64,000 nucleotides of DNA, taken from contig JANMLV010000048.1 of NCBI GenBank assembly GCA_031372705.1, positions 6,663-70,662 on the forward strand. The letters are read 5' to 3'. The notes beneath the pieces were generated by a model. The model saw only the letters and a program-made list of their open reading frames with translations, was not told where the DNA came from and did not search any database. A program made the translations under genes and the position numbers. The stretch is from UBA7236 sp031372705. Its GTDB lineage: Bacteria > Bacteroidota > Bacteroidia > Chitinophagales > BACL12. Shown piece by piece: positions 54,295 through 63,419 of the stretch. Position 1 is the first letter of the stretch. The number at the start of each line of letters is the position of its first letter.

Positions 54295-54701
54295 TTATAA
54301 ATTATTAAATCGCCCAAGTCTATAGATGCATTTTTGCTATCGATGTTCACAGTTTCAATAACTGCAGTTTCCGGAGGGTCTACGGCAAAGTTTACAATGG
54401 CGGCAGAATCTACAGAATAGGTATAAACGGTATATTCACCGGGATACAAATAATTAAATTCAAATTCACCTTTGTAGTTTGTTTTTAGTCTGGTGCCATA
54501 ATTTACGTCATCTCCAAAAACGAGATATACATAAGTATCGGGCACATAATATTCGCTCAATAACACGGTGAATGTGGAATTGTAATGTTTTGCATAAACT
54601 TTTCCACTGATACTTGCTTCGCCGCCAATGCCGGGCTCTTTGGCACATGAAGATGCCAGTATTGCAAATGCAAGCAAACACAAAGCAAATGCTCTATGCA
54701 T
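54291..54701 (-). CDS. Small lipoprotein with carboxypeptidase-regulatory-like beta domain
   Basis: A 136-residue lipoprotein (lipobox ILASSC). The mature part has one prealbumin-like beta sandwich: 'SISGKVYAKHYN...PDTYVYLVF', 'TRLKTNYKGEFEFNYLYPGEYTVYTYS'. This is the pattern of CarboxypepD_reg-type domains. The ATG at 54701 lies in the last codons of the ABC gene (8-base overlap), and its stop overlaps the next gene (ATGA). It may be a surface or periplasmic adaptor. Confidence 0.75.
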   Translation of the reverse strand: MHRAFALCLLAFAILASSCAKEPGIGGEASISGKVYAKHYNSTFTVLLSEYYVPDTYVYLVFGDDVNYGTRLKTNYKGEFEFNYLYPGEYTVYTYSVDSAAIVNFAVDPPETAVIETVNIDSKNASIDLGDLIIYK

Positions 54702-56364
54702 GTTTCGATTGAAGTGTAATATGGTTGTCATAGTGTAAATCAAATTTATGGTTGTCTGCTATAATGAAAGTGTGTTTACCTTTCATTTGCTCAATTTTTG
54801 CAATTACTTTATTTCTTGCAGCATCGTCTAAATCATTAAAAGGTTCATCCATTAGAATGGTTTTTTTACCTGTTAACAGTGCTCTTGCAATGTTTAATAG
54901 TTTGCGTTCTCCTGCTGATAGATTTCTGCCGCCATCCGCCACTTGATGATCTAGTATATTATGGTTGTTGCTATTGCAATATCCAATAGCAATTAATAAT
55001 TCCAATGCTGATTTTCTTTTTTTATCTTTTCTGCTATATGATATTACCTCAAACACGCTTCTGCCAATTAATGGTAAATTGTCGCTCACCAAGGCTATGT
55101 TTTTGCGCAAGGTATGCTTCGATAGGTTTTCGATATTATTGCCATCTAACATTATTTTCCCTGAACGAACCGAATATAAGCCGGTCAACAGTTTAAATAG
55201 TGTTGTTTTTCCACTTCCGCGGTCGCCATCAATTAAGGTGGTAGTTCCGGCTTCAATATTTAAATTCAGTTTGTTAAAAACTGCTGTTTCATTGTAACCA
55301 AATTCAACATCATTAAGTATGAAGTTCCCATCTAATGGCATGGCTTCATCATCTTTTTCCTTATTTTCTTCAGGGGCATTAAGTAAATCAATTAATTTAG
55401 TAAATGATACGGAACCCGATATCCAAATAATATTTACTTTTAGTATCCTGCGGAAAACAGGAATGATGCTCAACACCAACATAATAAATGTAATTAATGA
55501 TGAGCCGTCCATTCCGGTTGTGCCTTTGCTGAACCCTAAATACGCCACCCAAAGCATCGCCAATAATGCTGCGTATAATAAGTAGGGATACAATGCCTGC
55601 ATAAATGAGTAGGATAAATAATATTTTTTACCCTGGGTATACAGCTCATCAGAACGCTTATTGTATTTTTCTGATTCAATGGATTCGCGATTAAATATTT
55701 TTATCGTTAACATACCCTTTAATCGAGTAGTTACAAAAGCTAAATTTCGGGAGCGCAAATTGCGTCGCACTCTTGTGAGTGATTTCATTTTTTTATTCAT
55801 TAAAAAATTAATAATGAATAAAACCGGTAATACTGTTAATAATACAATTGTTAAATTAAAGTTGAGTACAGAGAGTAAGCCCAGTGCAACTATAATAAAA
55901 AGACAATCATACATAAATTGAATCATGCCTTTAGTTAAGTAATCTTGCACAGCTTTTAAATCGCCACTGTAGCGTAATAAGTAGGCTCCTGTGTCGCGCG
56001 CCTCAAAAGTATGAAGACTCGTGAAAAGTTGTTTTTGGAACAACTGTTTACGAATACTATTCGAAAAGGCCTCACCGGATAAACCTGTAAAGTATTTTTC
56101 AAAAAAATTGAAAACAAAACGAACTGATAAAAACAGTGCAAACACTTGAAAAAATAGTACAATATCAGAGATATGGCCAAACACTGTTTCGAAAATGTGA
56201 CCTCTAGTAGAACCGGAGTGTAACGCTAAGTTGTAAAATTGGCCGATAAATAAAGGGATTACCACCGAGCACAATGTACTTAGCAAGCCAAATACAAATG
56301 CGCCGGCAATAATTCCCTTCTTCTTAACCGCAAACGATCGCAGTACATCAAACTTATTAAGCAT
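54694..56364 (-). CDS. ABC transporter, fused membrane and ATPase domains, atypical Q-loop
   Basis: A 556-residue type I exporter half-transporter: six membrane helices (about 15-325), then the ATPase. Walker A GDRGSGKT (380-387), Walker B ILMDEP (503-508) and H-loop H539 are intact. The signature reads LSAGE (482-486) instead of LSGGQ, and the Q-loop position has D428 in LVSDNLPL rather than Gln. No peptidase domain is fused. I chose the ATG at 56364, eight bases inside the upstream gene; a longer frame exists, but this start fits the operon. It could export a peptide or lipid; the cargo is unknown. Confidence 0.88.
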   Translation of the reverse strand: MLNKFDVLRSFAVKKKGIIAGAFVFGLLSTLCSVVIPLFIGQFYNLALHSGSTRGHIFETVFGHISDIVLFFQVFALFLSVRFVFNFFEKYFTGLSGEAFSNSIRKQLFQKQLFTSLHTFEARDTGAYLLRYSGDLKAVQDYLTKGMIQFMYDCLFIIVALGLLSVLNFNLTIVLLTVLPVLFIINFLMNKKMKSLTRVRRNLRSRNLAFVTTRLKGMLTIKIFNRESIESEKYNKRSDELYTQGKKYYLSYSFMQALYPYLLYAALLAMLWVAYLGFSKGTTGMDGSSLITFIMLVLSIIPVFRRILKVNIIWISGSVSFTKLIDLLNAPEENKEKDDEAMPLDGNFILNDVEFGYNETAVFNKLNLNIEAGTTTLIDGDRGSGKTTLFKLLTGLYSVRSGKIMLDGNNIENLSKHTLRKNIALVSDNLPLIGRSVFEVISYSRKDKKRKSALELLIAIGYCNSNNHNILDHQVADGGRNLSAGERKLLNIARALLTGKKTILMDEPFNDLDDAARNKVIAKIEQMKGKHTFIIADNHKFDLHYDNHITLQSKHA

Positions 56365-57403
56365 GATGTACAAATACTTTTTGTTCGTCAAATAAATGAA
56401 CGTATTCACCATTGCTTAATTGATCAATATCAAGCGTTGGAATTTCAGTTTTTGCTTTTACTTCTTGAATTAATAGCGGACTCATTGTGAATTTTCCACA
56501 AATTACAGCAGGCGTTACACCAAATTGCTCTAACAATTGTAAGCCGTAGAATACACCCAAACTATCGCCACATGAAAATACCATGCTGTGTACTGTCGAC
56601 ATAAATGCTGTGTCGCGCAATAGGAAATCTGTTTCGCGCTCTAATAAACCATCGGCAATTTCCATTACAATATAATCTGGATTTTCAGGTTCAAGCATGT
56701 TTAATAATGTTTGATATAAATCTAAAATCTCAGTTTTGCTGCACATGTATGTAGAAGGAAATCCACCATCTGTAAAATCAATTGCAACATCTGCACCGCA
56801 GTCGTAAACAAAATCTTTATCTTTTGTGAAGCTGGTTCCGGTAAGTTTTATAAATGCTACTTTTTTTCCTGTGGTTTTTAATCCTCTTGCTAAATATGCC
56901 GCAGAAGTAGTTTTGCCACTATCCATAGATGAACCTACCGATAAAATTAATTTTGCATTATTCGGTATGTGTCCTGAAAATGGAATGCGGTTGGTATGAT
57001 AAAATTTGGTATTAATTACTTTTCCGTCAACGCCAATTGCGTAACCAATTAATCGAATTTTAGTAGGCTCCACTTCATCTAATGCAGCATTTTTTGATTT
57101 TACAATACCTATTGCTCCACCTGCGCCTAAAATATCAAGAATTTCGGTAGGTACTTCCGGAGTATAACCTTCAAATTGTGAAGTAGCATACCTGTTAGCG
57201 AAAGCTGCCATAATAATATCGCCTTCAAAAATGGCTGTAATGCGTTTTGTTTCTGATTGAATTGATTGGTGTTTGCCAATTTCCAATACTTCAAACAAAG
57301 CCACATCTCCATCTTTTGGAGTGTAAGTGCCGTTAATTGTGCTGTCAATTGAGTAATTTGTTACTTCTTTGCAGATAATTGATTTTTTGATTCGAGTGTT
57401 CAT
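56357..57403 (-). CDS. P-loop protein of an uncharacterised DUF1611-like family
   Basis: A 348-residue cytoplasmic protein. The N-terminal half is a beta-rich domain ('GDVALFEVLEIGKHQSIQ', 'GDIIMAAFANRYATSQFEGY'). The C-terminal half is a P-loop domain with Walker A GSSMDSGKTT (157-166), then 'CGADVAIDFTDGGFPSTY' and 'EIADGLLERETDFL'. The pattern recalls a family of unknown function also seen in actinobacteria and distantly DUF1611 and MobB-like kinases/ligases. It overlaps the ABC gene by eight bases, so the two are probably co-functional. It is the second gene of the operon, 27 bases after the SBBP gene. Confidence 0.75.
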   Translation of the reverse strand: MNTRIKKSIICKEVTNYSIDSTINGTYTPKDGDVALFEVLEIGKHQSIQSETKRITAIFEGDIIMAAFANRYATSQFEGYTPEVPTEILDILGAGGAIGIVKSKNAALDEVEPTKIRLIGYAIGVDGKVINTKFYHTNRIPFSGHIPNNAKLILSVGSSMDSGKTTSAAYLARGLKTTGKKVAFIKLTGTSFTKDKDFVYDCGADVAIDFTDGGFPSTYMCSKTEILDLYQTLLNMLEPENPDYIVMEIADGLLERETDFLLRDTAFMSTVHSMVFSCGDSLGVFYGLQLLEQFGVTPAVICGKFTMSPLLIQEVKAKTEIPTLDIDQLSNGEYVHLFDEQKVFVHHA

Positions 57404-57430
57404 ACAATTTTGTTTTATCGGTTAAATAAA

Positions 57431-60346
57431 TTAATTTAAAATAATAGTATTGTTTGTTATTATTTGATTTTCGTGAATGATGTTAATCAAGTATATACCT
57501 TCAGCTAATGTTGAACAATTAACAGGAAGTATTAACCCTGTAGTTGTATATATTTTGCTTACCATGCGACCACTTACATCAGTAATTGTAGCTACTACTT
57601 TACTGCCTACCGGAATTTCGAGAGTAGTTAAATCTATATTGAATTGCGCGCTTGCAGGATTTGGATAAATATTGATATCAGTTAATACTGCAGCATTATT
57701 GTTAATTGACTCAGGTGAAGTACCGTATAATATGGTAACTATATCGCGTTGCGATGTTGCTCCATAACTTCCACCTGCCACATAAATTTCATTTTCAAAT
57801 GCAATTACCGTATTTGCAACATCCGAAGCATTGCCCGTTCCGTTATATACTTCAGTTTCGGCAACAGTTCCTTCCGGCGAATATTTTAAAGTGATGTAAT
57901 CGTAATTTGCAGCACCTGCAGTTCCATTATCTGTTTGACCGGTTATTATAATATTATTGTTTACGTCGACAGTTGCTTCACTTGCATCGTCGTTTAGTGC
58001 ATTGGTGTAAGTGGCATCCCATAATTGGTTACCGTCAATATCAAACTTTACAACGGTTATATCGCCATTTAGTGTTGCGGCGATGGTATCGGGAGAAGTT
58101 GTTACACCAATGATAATATTATTTTCATTATCTAAACTTATGCTTTTAGCTTCGTCATTTCCATTAGCACCACTATCGTATAATTCTGACCATGATAAAC
58201 TTCCTGCAGCAGTGTATGCTAATACAGTAGCATCTAGATCGCCTGTTGAAGTAGTTGAATTGCCACTCACATAAATATTTTCATCGGCATCAATTGTTAT
58301 AGCCACAACTTCATCATCACCAAAATTACCGTCAAATATTTTCACCCATTGCTGAACACCTGCTGAATTGTATTTTAAAACAACCATGTCCATGTCGCTA
58401 CCGTTAAATGTTTTTCCGGCTACATAAATGTTACCCGCGTCAGAAATTTGAATTGCTTTCGCATTGTCAATTCCATTGCCGGTACCATTATATCTTTTTT
58501 CCCATAATAAAATGCCGGCAGAAGAATATTTTAAAGTTAAAATGTCATCATTTGAAATAATGCCTGCATCTTGATCACTTCTTCCTGTTACATAAACATT
58601 GTTCGTAGCGTCTATAGCAATTCCTATGGCTTTATCAGTTTCATTAGCCACATCGTAGTTATACTGCTGTGCCCATAGTGAATCACCGTCGGAATTATAT
58701 TTTACAACCATCATATCATAACCGGTGCCACTGTTTTTTACGAATCCTGCTGCGTAAACATTTCCTAAATTGTCGGTTGAAATAGCAATTGCATCATCGG
58801 TGCTTTGCGTGTTGCTGGTGCCATTTATGGTATTTTTCCAATGCATTGTTCCTGCAGCACCAATTTTCATCACCATAAAATTTCTGTCTTGCTCATAGCC
58901 AAAAGTGTAGCCTGCTAAAAATGAATTATTTGAATTGTCGCGAATTATGGCATGCACATTATCGGCATTGTCGCCTATACCATTGTAGTTGTAATCCCAA
59001 GTATTGTCGCCTGAACTATTTAATTTAATAGTAGTGGCATTTTTGTCGGGAATGTTTTCACTATATCCTGTTATTAGTATATTGCCTGCAGCATCTAACG
59101 CAATTCCTTTTGCAACATCATTGCTTGCGGTTGGAGTATTAAATAATGTAGACCATTGAATAGTACCTGCGCTATTATATTTAAGTACAACAATATCATT
59201 TTCAATGGTTGTAGATGCATTGTTATCGCTGCTACCGCAGATAAATATATTGCCGCTGTCATCTACAAGCATTCCACTTGGAATATCATCATCACCGGCA
59301 TCACCACCAAACGATTGTGCAAATTGTTGCACACCGGAACTATTATATTTTACGGTTAAAATATCATAATTAATGCCAACTACCGAGGCATCAATATCAC
59401 TTTGTCCGGTTACATAAATGTTACCACTATTGTCAATGCCAATATGTGTTGCGCGATCGTCATCAACATAATCAAATATGTTTTGCCATATTTCAGTTCC
59501 TGCACCATCATAACAAATTGTGGCATAGTCGTAATTATCTCCATTATTACTTCTACCTGTTACATAAATGCGACCATTTGCTGTATTGCAAACAATATCA
59601 GTAGCTCTGTCGTGGTGTGTGCGATCAAAATATTTTTTCCATAATTCTGCTCCTGTGGCACCATTATATTTTACAGTAAAATAATCATCATCACTTAAAT
59701 TACTCGAACGACCGGTAACATATAAATCATTGTTGGCATCTAATACCATTGCCGAAGGTCGGTCGGTTCCGTTGCCTGTTCCATTGCTGCGCTTAACCCA
59801 TTGCTCAGCACCGGAAGCATTATATTTTACTACTAAATAATCATCGTTATTATTTAATGATACATCTTTATCGCTTTGTCCGGCAACGTATACATTTCCC
59901 GAATTGTCGGTAACAATTGCATTGCCCTGGTCGAATTCATTTGTTGTGTAATTGTAAAAAGCAGTCCATAATAAGTTGCCTGCAGTAGAAAGTTTCATTG
60001 TAAAAATATCATAACCCGTTCCACTCCCTTTTTGATATCCGGTGATTAAAATATTACCACTATTATCTAATGTAATAGCCGTTGCTTCATCAGGTCCATT
60101 ACCTAAACCGTTGAATACGCGTGTCCAAACTGTATCTCCCGATGCATTTAGTTTTACTACTAAAATATCTTTGCTTAAATCGGGGTTGATGGTAAATCCT
60201 GCCTGATAGCTATTATTAGCATCGTCAGCAACTATTGCGTTAAACATGTCGCTAAAGTCGCCTTCACCATTATAAGTATTTGTCCATTGTGCCTGGCTTA
60301 TTCCAAGTAGGCTCAAAAAACAAAGGATTAAATTAATTTTTTTCAT
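57431..60346 (-). CDS. Giant secreted SBBP beta-propeller protein leading the minus-strand operon
   Basis: A 971-residue protein: signal peptide (MKKINLILCFLSLLGISQAQ), then 16 SBBP repeats of about 50 residues and a T9SS type A sorting domain from 'DINIYPNPASAQFNI'. As in the protein at 47050, repeat 9 resembles repeat 1 ('NSYQAGFT' versus 'NSFLAGYT'), consistent with two eight-bladed propellers. It lacks the Ig-like domain of that paralogue. A candidate promoter is at 60385-60378, and seven genes follow with gaps or overlaps of under 30 bases. Confidence 0.88.
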   Translation of the reverse strand: MKKINLILCFLSLLGISQAQWTNTYNGEGDFSDMFNAIVADDANNSYQAGFTINPDLSKDILVVKLNASGDTVWTRVFNGLGNGPDEATAITLDNSGNILITGYQKGSGTGYDIFTMKLSTAGNLLWTAFYNYTTNEFDQGNAIVTDNSGNVYVAGQSDKDVSLNNNDDYLVVKYNASGAEQWVKRSNGTGNGTDRPSAMVLDANNDLYVTGRSSNLSDDDYFTVKYNGATGAELWKKYFDRTHHDRATDIVCNTANGRIYVTGRSNNGDNYDYATICYDGAGTEIWQNIFDYVDDDRATHIGIDNSGNIYVTGQSDIDASVVGINYDILTVKYNSSGVQQFAQSFGGDAGDDDIPSGMLVDDSGNIFICGSSDNNASTTIENDIVVLKYNSAGTIQWSTLFNTPTASNDVAKGIALDAAGNILITGYSENIPDKNATTIKLNSSGDNTWDYNYNGIGDNADNVHAIIRDNSNNSFLAGYTFGYEQDRNFMVMKIGAAGTMHWKNTINGTSNTQSTDDAIAISTDNLGNVYAAGFVKNSGTGYDMMVVKYNSDGDSLWAQQYNYDVANETDKAIGIAIDATNNVYVTGRSDQDAGIISNDDILTLKYSSAGILLWEKRYNGTGNGIDNAKAIQISDAGNIYVAGKTFNGSDMDMVVLKYNSAGVQQWVKIFDGNFGDDEVVAITIDADENIYVSGNSTTSTGDLDATVLAYTAAGSLSWSELYDSGANGNDEAKSISLDNENNIIIGVTTSPDTIAATLNGDITVVKFDIDGNQLWDATYTNALNDDASEATVDVNNNIIITGQTDNGTAGAANYDYITLKYSPEGTVAETEVYNGTGNASDVANTVIAFENEIYVAGGSYGATSQRDIVTILYGTSPESINNNAAVLTDINIYPNPASAQFNIDLTTLEIPVGSKVVATITDVSGRMVSKIYTTTGLILPVNCSTLAEGIYLINIIHENQIITNNTIILN

Positions 60347-60377
60347 TTCGTTTGCGGTTAGTATTCGTTTGCAGATT

Positions 60378-60385
60378 CAAAAGTA
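60378..60385 (-). promoter_or_regulatory. -7 box TACTTTTG for the SBBP-led operon
   Basis: An exact TAnnTTTG on the minus strand, with a -33-type TTG at 60405-60403 (17-base spacer). The leader would be about 26 nt. The remaining 302-base gap to the AAA gene contains only this and the terminator below. Confidence 0.55.
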
Positions 60386-60594
60386 TTCCATGTATCTACA
60401 TGCAAAAAGGACAAAAAGGTTGTCCTTCCAAACAGATTGCCTGTTAATTATTGCTATTCTGATGGTTTGAGCCGCTTTTGAGCACCGAAAGTCAATAAAA
60501 TAGGGAGTTTTTGCCTCCGAAAATGGAAGACACAATTAGCTGAGTTTCAGCAAAAAGCAGTCATTTTAAACTGAAAATTGGTCTAAAAAAGGCA

Positions 60595-60632
60595 AAAAAA
60601 AATCGCCAAACTATCTTGTTTGACGATTTTTT
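60595..60632 (-). terminator. Rho-independent terminator of the AAA+ gene
   Basis: On the minus strand AAATCGTCAAAC pairs with GTTTGGCGATTT (one mismatch, loop of 6), followed by a long T-run. It lies 17 bases past the stop codon. Confidence 0.8.
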
Positions 60633-60648
60633 GAAGTGATTGTATTTT

Positions 60649-63294
60649 TTAATTAGGATTCTTGTTGCCTGCCCCAAGTTTAAAACCAATGCTTTCCCGC
60701 TGACTAGTTTTGCCTTCAGCATCAATGTTAAAGGTCTTAACATCATCAATTGTGATGGTTTTTATCATTTCCGGTGTGCGTTGAGCGGCCGGAATGTCTG
60801 CCATACGTAAGTTTTGGTGGTGAACGGTATCTGCTACCAATTTACGCATGGTGCGGGCGTTACCAAAGTATTGATTGCGAATTAGAACTAACTGAGCAAT
60901 ATAACTTTTCAAGTGTGCTGCAGCTTCTTCGCTGAAGAATAAGTATTCCTTTTTCAGCATATTTTCACCAATTATAAATAATTCTTCAGCCTGATAATCT
61001 TCAAAATGAATGAATTTATCAAAGCGTGATTTTAAGCCGGGATTGGATTCGAGAAATCTCGCCATGTTTTCGGTATACCCGGCAACAATTACTATAAATT
61101 CGCCGCGGTGATCTTCCATCCGCTTTAATAATGTTTCTATTGCTTCGCGACCAAAATCATTTTCACCACCTTGACTTAAAGCATAGGCTTCATCAATAAA
61201 TAAACCGCCACCCATGGCAGATTCAATAATACTATCTGCTTTTATGGCAGTTTGTCCCACATAACCTGCAACCATTCCTTCGCGATCGGTTTCTATTAAA
61301 TGTCCGCGCTCCAAAATTCCCAATGCTTTAAATATTTTAACTAATATGCGCGCAACAGTTGTTTTCCCTGTTCCCGGATTTCCGGTAAATACAGTATGCA
61401 ACGAAAAGGATTTGCGTACATCGCGACCAATTTCTTTATAATACCGAACAAGTTTTACTGTTTCTTCAATTTCATTTTTCACATTCGCCATACCGGTGAG
61501 TTCTTTTAATTCACTCATGGCATCTTGCAATAAAACTTCATCAACCGGCATCTCCACTTTTTTAGCACTGCCAACACCGAAAATGGCTTCTACATCGTGT
61601 AAAACAATATTGCTTAAATCTTCTTTAGTAAGGTCTTCGGGCTTTTCCATTTTCATTAAGCGAAGTGCCATATTCTGTTTTGCTTCTTCAATAATGGAAT
61701 TTACATATCGAGCATTGCCGAATTTATTATCGCGATTGCGATAGGCTTCCACCACCTTCATGTAAATTAAATTTCTTGCCTCTTCGCTAATGGTTACTCC
61801 GCGTTTGTTAGAATCATAACTGCTTATCGACATTAATTCGTCAGGATTGTAGTCCGGAAAATTAATTACCTGCGCAACCCTTGAACTTAATCCCGGATTG
61901 GAATTTAAAAAATCGCGCATTTCTTTTGGATAGCCTGCAAAAATAAATGCCGTGTCACCGGGGCCGTCACTCATTTCTTTTATAATTACTTCAATAACTT
62001 CTTTGCCAAAATCTTTTCCATCATCACCTCTATCGCTTAATGCATATGCTTCATCAACAAATAAAATACCACCGCGTGCTCTATCAATGGCAGCTTTTGT
62101 TTTTGGTGCCGTTTGTCCAATGTATTCAGCAACTAAATCGACACGCCCAACCTCGGTAACATCGGGTCTTTTGAGCAATCCCATCGACTTATAAATTTTA
62201 CCTAACAACCTTGCAACAGTTGTTTTTCCCGTTCCGGGATTACCGGTAAATACCATATTTAAATTAATGCGATTCTTTTCTTCAAATCCTTTTTCTTGTC
62301 GAATTTTTAGAAATTTTAAATAGGTAGTTAACTCGTTAATTTCTTTTTTAACCGTTTCTAATCCTATTAAATCATCCAACTCTTTTTTTACAGTTTCGTA
62401 GGTTGCTTCTTCTATTAATTCTGCTGCAACTTGATTTGCGTTTGCAGTAGATTCTGAACTCGTTAACCACACCGGAGCACCACTTAATTCAATATCGGTT
62501 GTGCTAACTTCAAAAGGTACAATAGCAATAATATTGTCCATAAATACAACTTCGCAAGTGTATTTATCGGGATACCAAAATCCGGTACCCTCTGCACCGT
62601 AACCAATATCCATTACTACAGCTTTTCGACTGTCGTTAATATGTTCAAACCAATAGCTGGCACCTTTTAATTGGTGACTATCATTATAGAAATAAAAATT
62701 GAGTTCTAAAGGGAAATATTTTTCATGTGTAATCTTATTACTCATGTCAAGTTCTATAGAAATATATTGCGCGGTATCTTTATTAAATGTAGTTAAATAT
62801 TTACGCTGCTCTCTCGGTAATGTTCCTTTTGGGGTATTAAATAATTTAATGGCATTAATATCAAAATAAGGATTGTTATTGGTGGTAACTACTCCACTAT
62901 CTGTAATATAAAAATAATTTGTGCCCACTAAAACATCATCTAAAAAAACTTCCCATTTGTAAGTTCCTTTTTTCCACCAACCAGGATTTGGTGTTCCCCA
63001 ACCCTCGCGAACGAAAATAATATTTTGATCGCTTGTTACAACAAGTTCTTTGTCGATATTACACATTTCTTTATTGGTGTAATATTCTGTTGCTTTAATT
63101 TTTACTTTTGCTTTCCATTCTTCTTCATCGAATAAAATATTAAACAATTGTAATTCAACATTTACGTAACATACTTCAGTTTCATCAAATACGATGCGAT
63201 AGTTTTTTTGATTGCCGAAAAAATTTTCCAGCGAACCATACACTTTCATTTCTTTAAACTTAAAGCGTTTTTTTTCTTCGTTTTTCTTGGCCAT
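60649..63294 (-). CDS. Double AAA+ ATPase of the CbxX/SpoVK type with duplicated N-terminal beta domain
   Basis: An 881-residue cytoplasmic protein. Two CbxX/SpoVK-type AAA+ modules each have Walker A GNPGTGKT (351-358 and 638-645) and Walker B LF[VI]DEAYALS (411 and 698); second-module sensor residues are around 'GYTENMARFLESNPGLKSRF'. Both are preceded by 'GLETVKKEI'/'GMANVKNEI' helices. The first 270 residues are two copies of an unfamiliar beta domain: about 41-132 (ending GWWKKGTYKWEVFLDD) and 175-268 (ending GFWYPDKYTCEVVFMDN). Relatives include the rubisco activase CbbX and ESX EccA; the client here is unknown. It is monocistronic and divergent from ppk2. Confidence 0.88.
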   Translation of the reverse strand: MAKKNEEKKRFKFKEMKVYGSLENFFGNQKNYRIVFDETEVCYVNVELQLFNILFDEEEWKAKVKIKATEYYTNKEMCNIDKELVVTSDQNIIFVREGWGTPNPGWWKKGTYKWEVFLDDVLVGTNYFYITDSGVVTTNNNPYFDINAIKLFNTPKGTLPREQRKYLTTFNKDTAQYISIELDMSNKITHEKYFPLELNFYFYNDSHQLKGASYWFEHINDSRKAVVMDIGYGAEGTGFWYPDKYTCEVVFMDNIIAIVPFEVSTTDIELSGAPVWLTSSESTANANQVAAELIEEATYETVKKELDDLIGLETVKKEINELTTYLKFLKIRQEKGFEEKNRINLNMVFTGNPGTGKTTVARLLGKIYKSMGLLKRPDVTEVGRVDLVAEYIGQTAPKTKAAIDRARGGILFVDEAYALSDRGDDGKDFGKEVIEVIIKEMSDGPGDTAFIFAGYPKEMRDFLNSNPGLSSRVAQVINFPDYNPDELMSISSYDSNKRGVTISEEARNLIYMKVVEAYRNRDNKFGNARYVNSIIEEAKQNMALRLMKMEKPEDLTKEDLSNIVLHDVEAIFGVGSAKKVEMPVDEVLLQDAMSELKELTGMANVKNEIEETVKLVRYYKEIGRDVRKSFSLHTVFTGNPGTGKTTVARILVKIFKALGILERGHLIETDREGMVAGYVGQTAIKADSIIESAMGGGLFIDEAYALSQGGENDFGREAIETLLKRMEDHRGEFIVIVAGYTENMARFLESNPGLKSRFDKFIHFEDYQAEELFIIGENMLKKEYLFFSEEAAAHLKSYIAQLVLIRNQYFGNARTMRKLVADTVHHQNLRMADIPAAQRTPEMIKTITIDDVKTFNIDAEGKTSQRESIGFKLGAGNKNPN

Positions 63295-63393
63295 AATCTT
63301 AAATCCCTGCTGCTTTGGGGGATGTAAATTTAAAAATTTCTTTTAATTGCATGAGTTTATAAAAAACTACCAATTCTTTCTTAACACAATAGT

Positions 63394-63401
63394 TACATTT
63401 G
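63394..63401 (+). promoter_or_regulatory. -7 box TACATTTG for ppk2
   Basis: Exact TAnnTTTG match, 18 bases before the ATG at 63420. Confidence 0.5.
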
Positions 63402-63419
63402 CAGCATATATTTCTGCTT

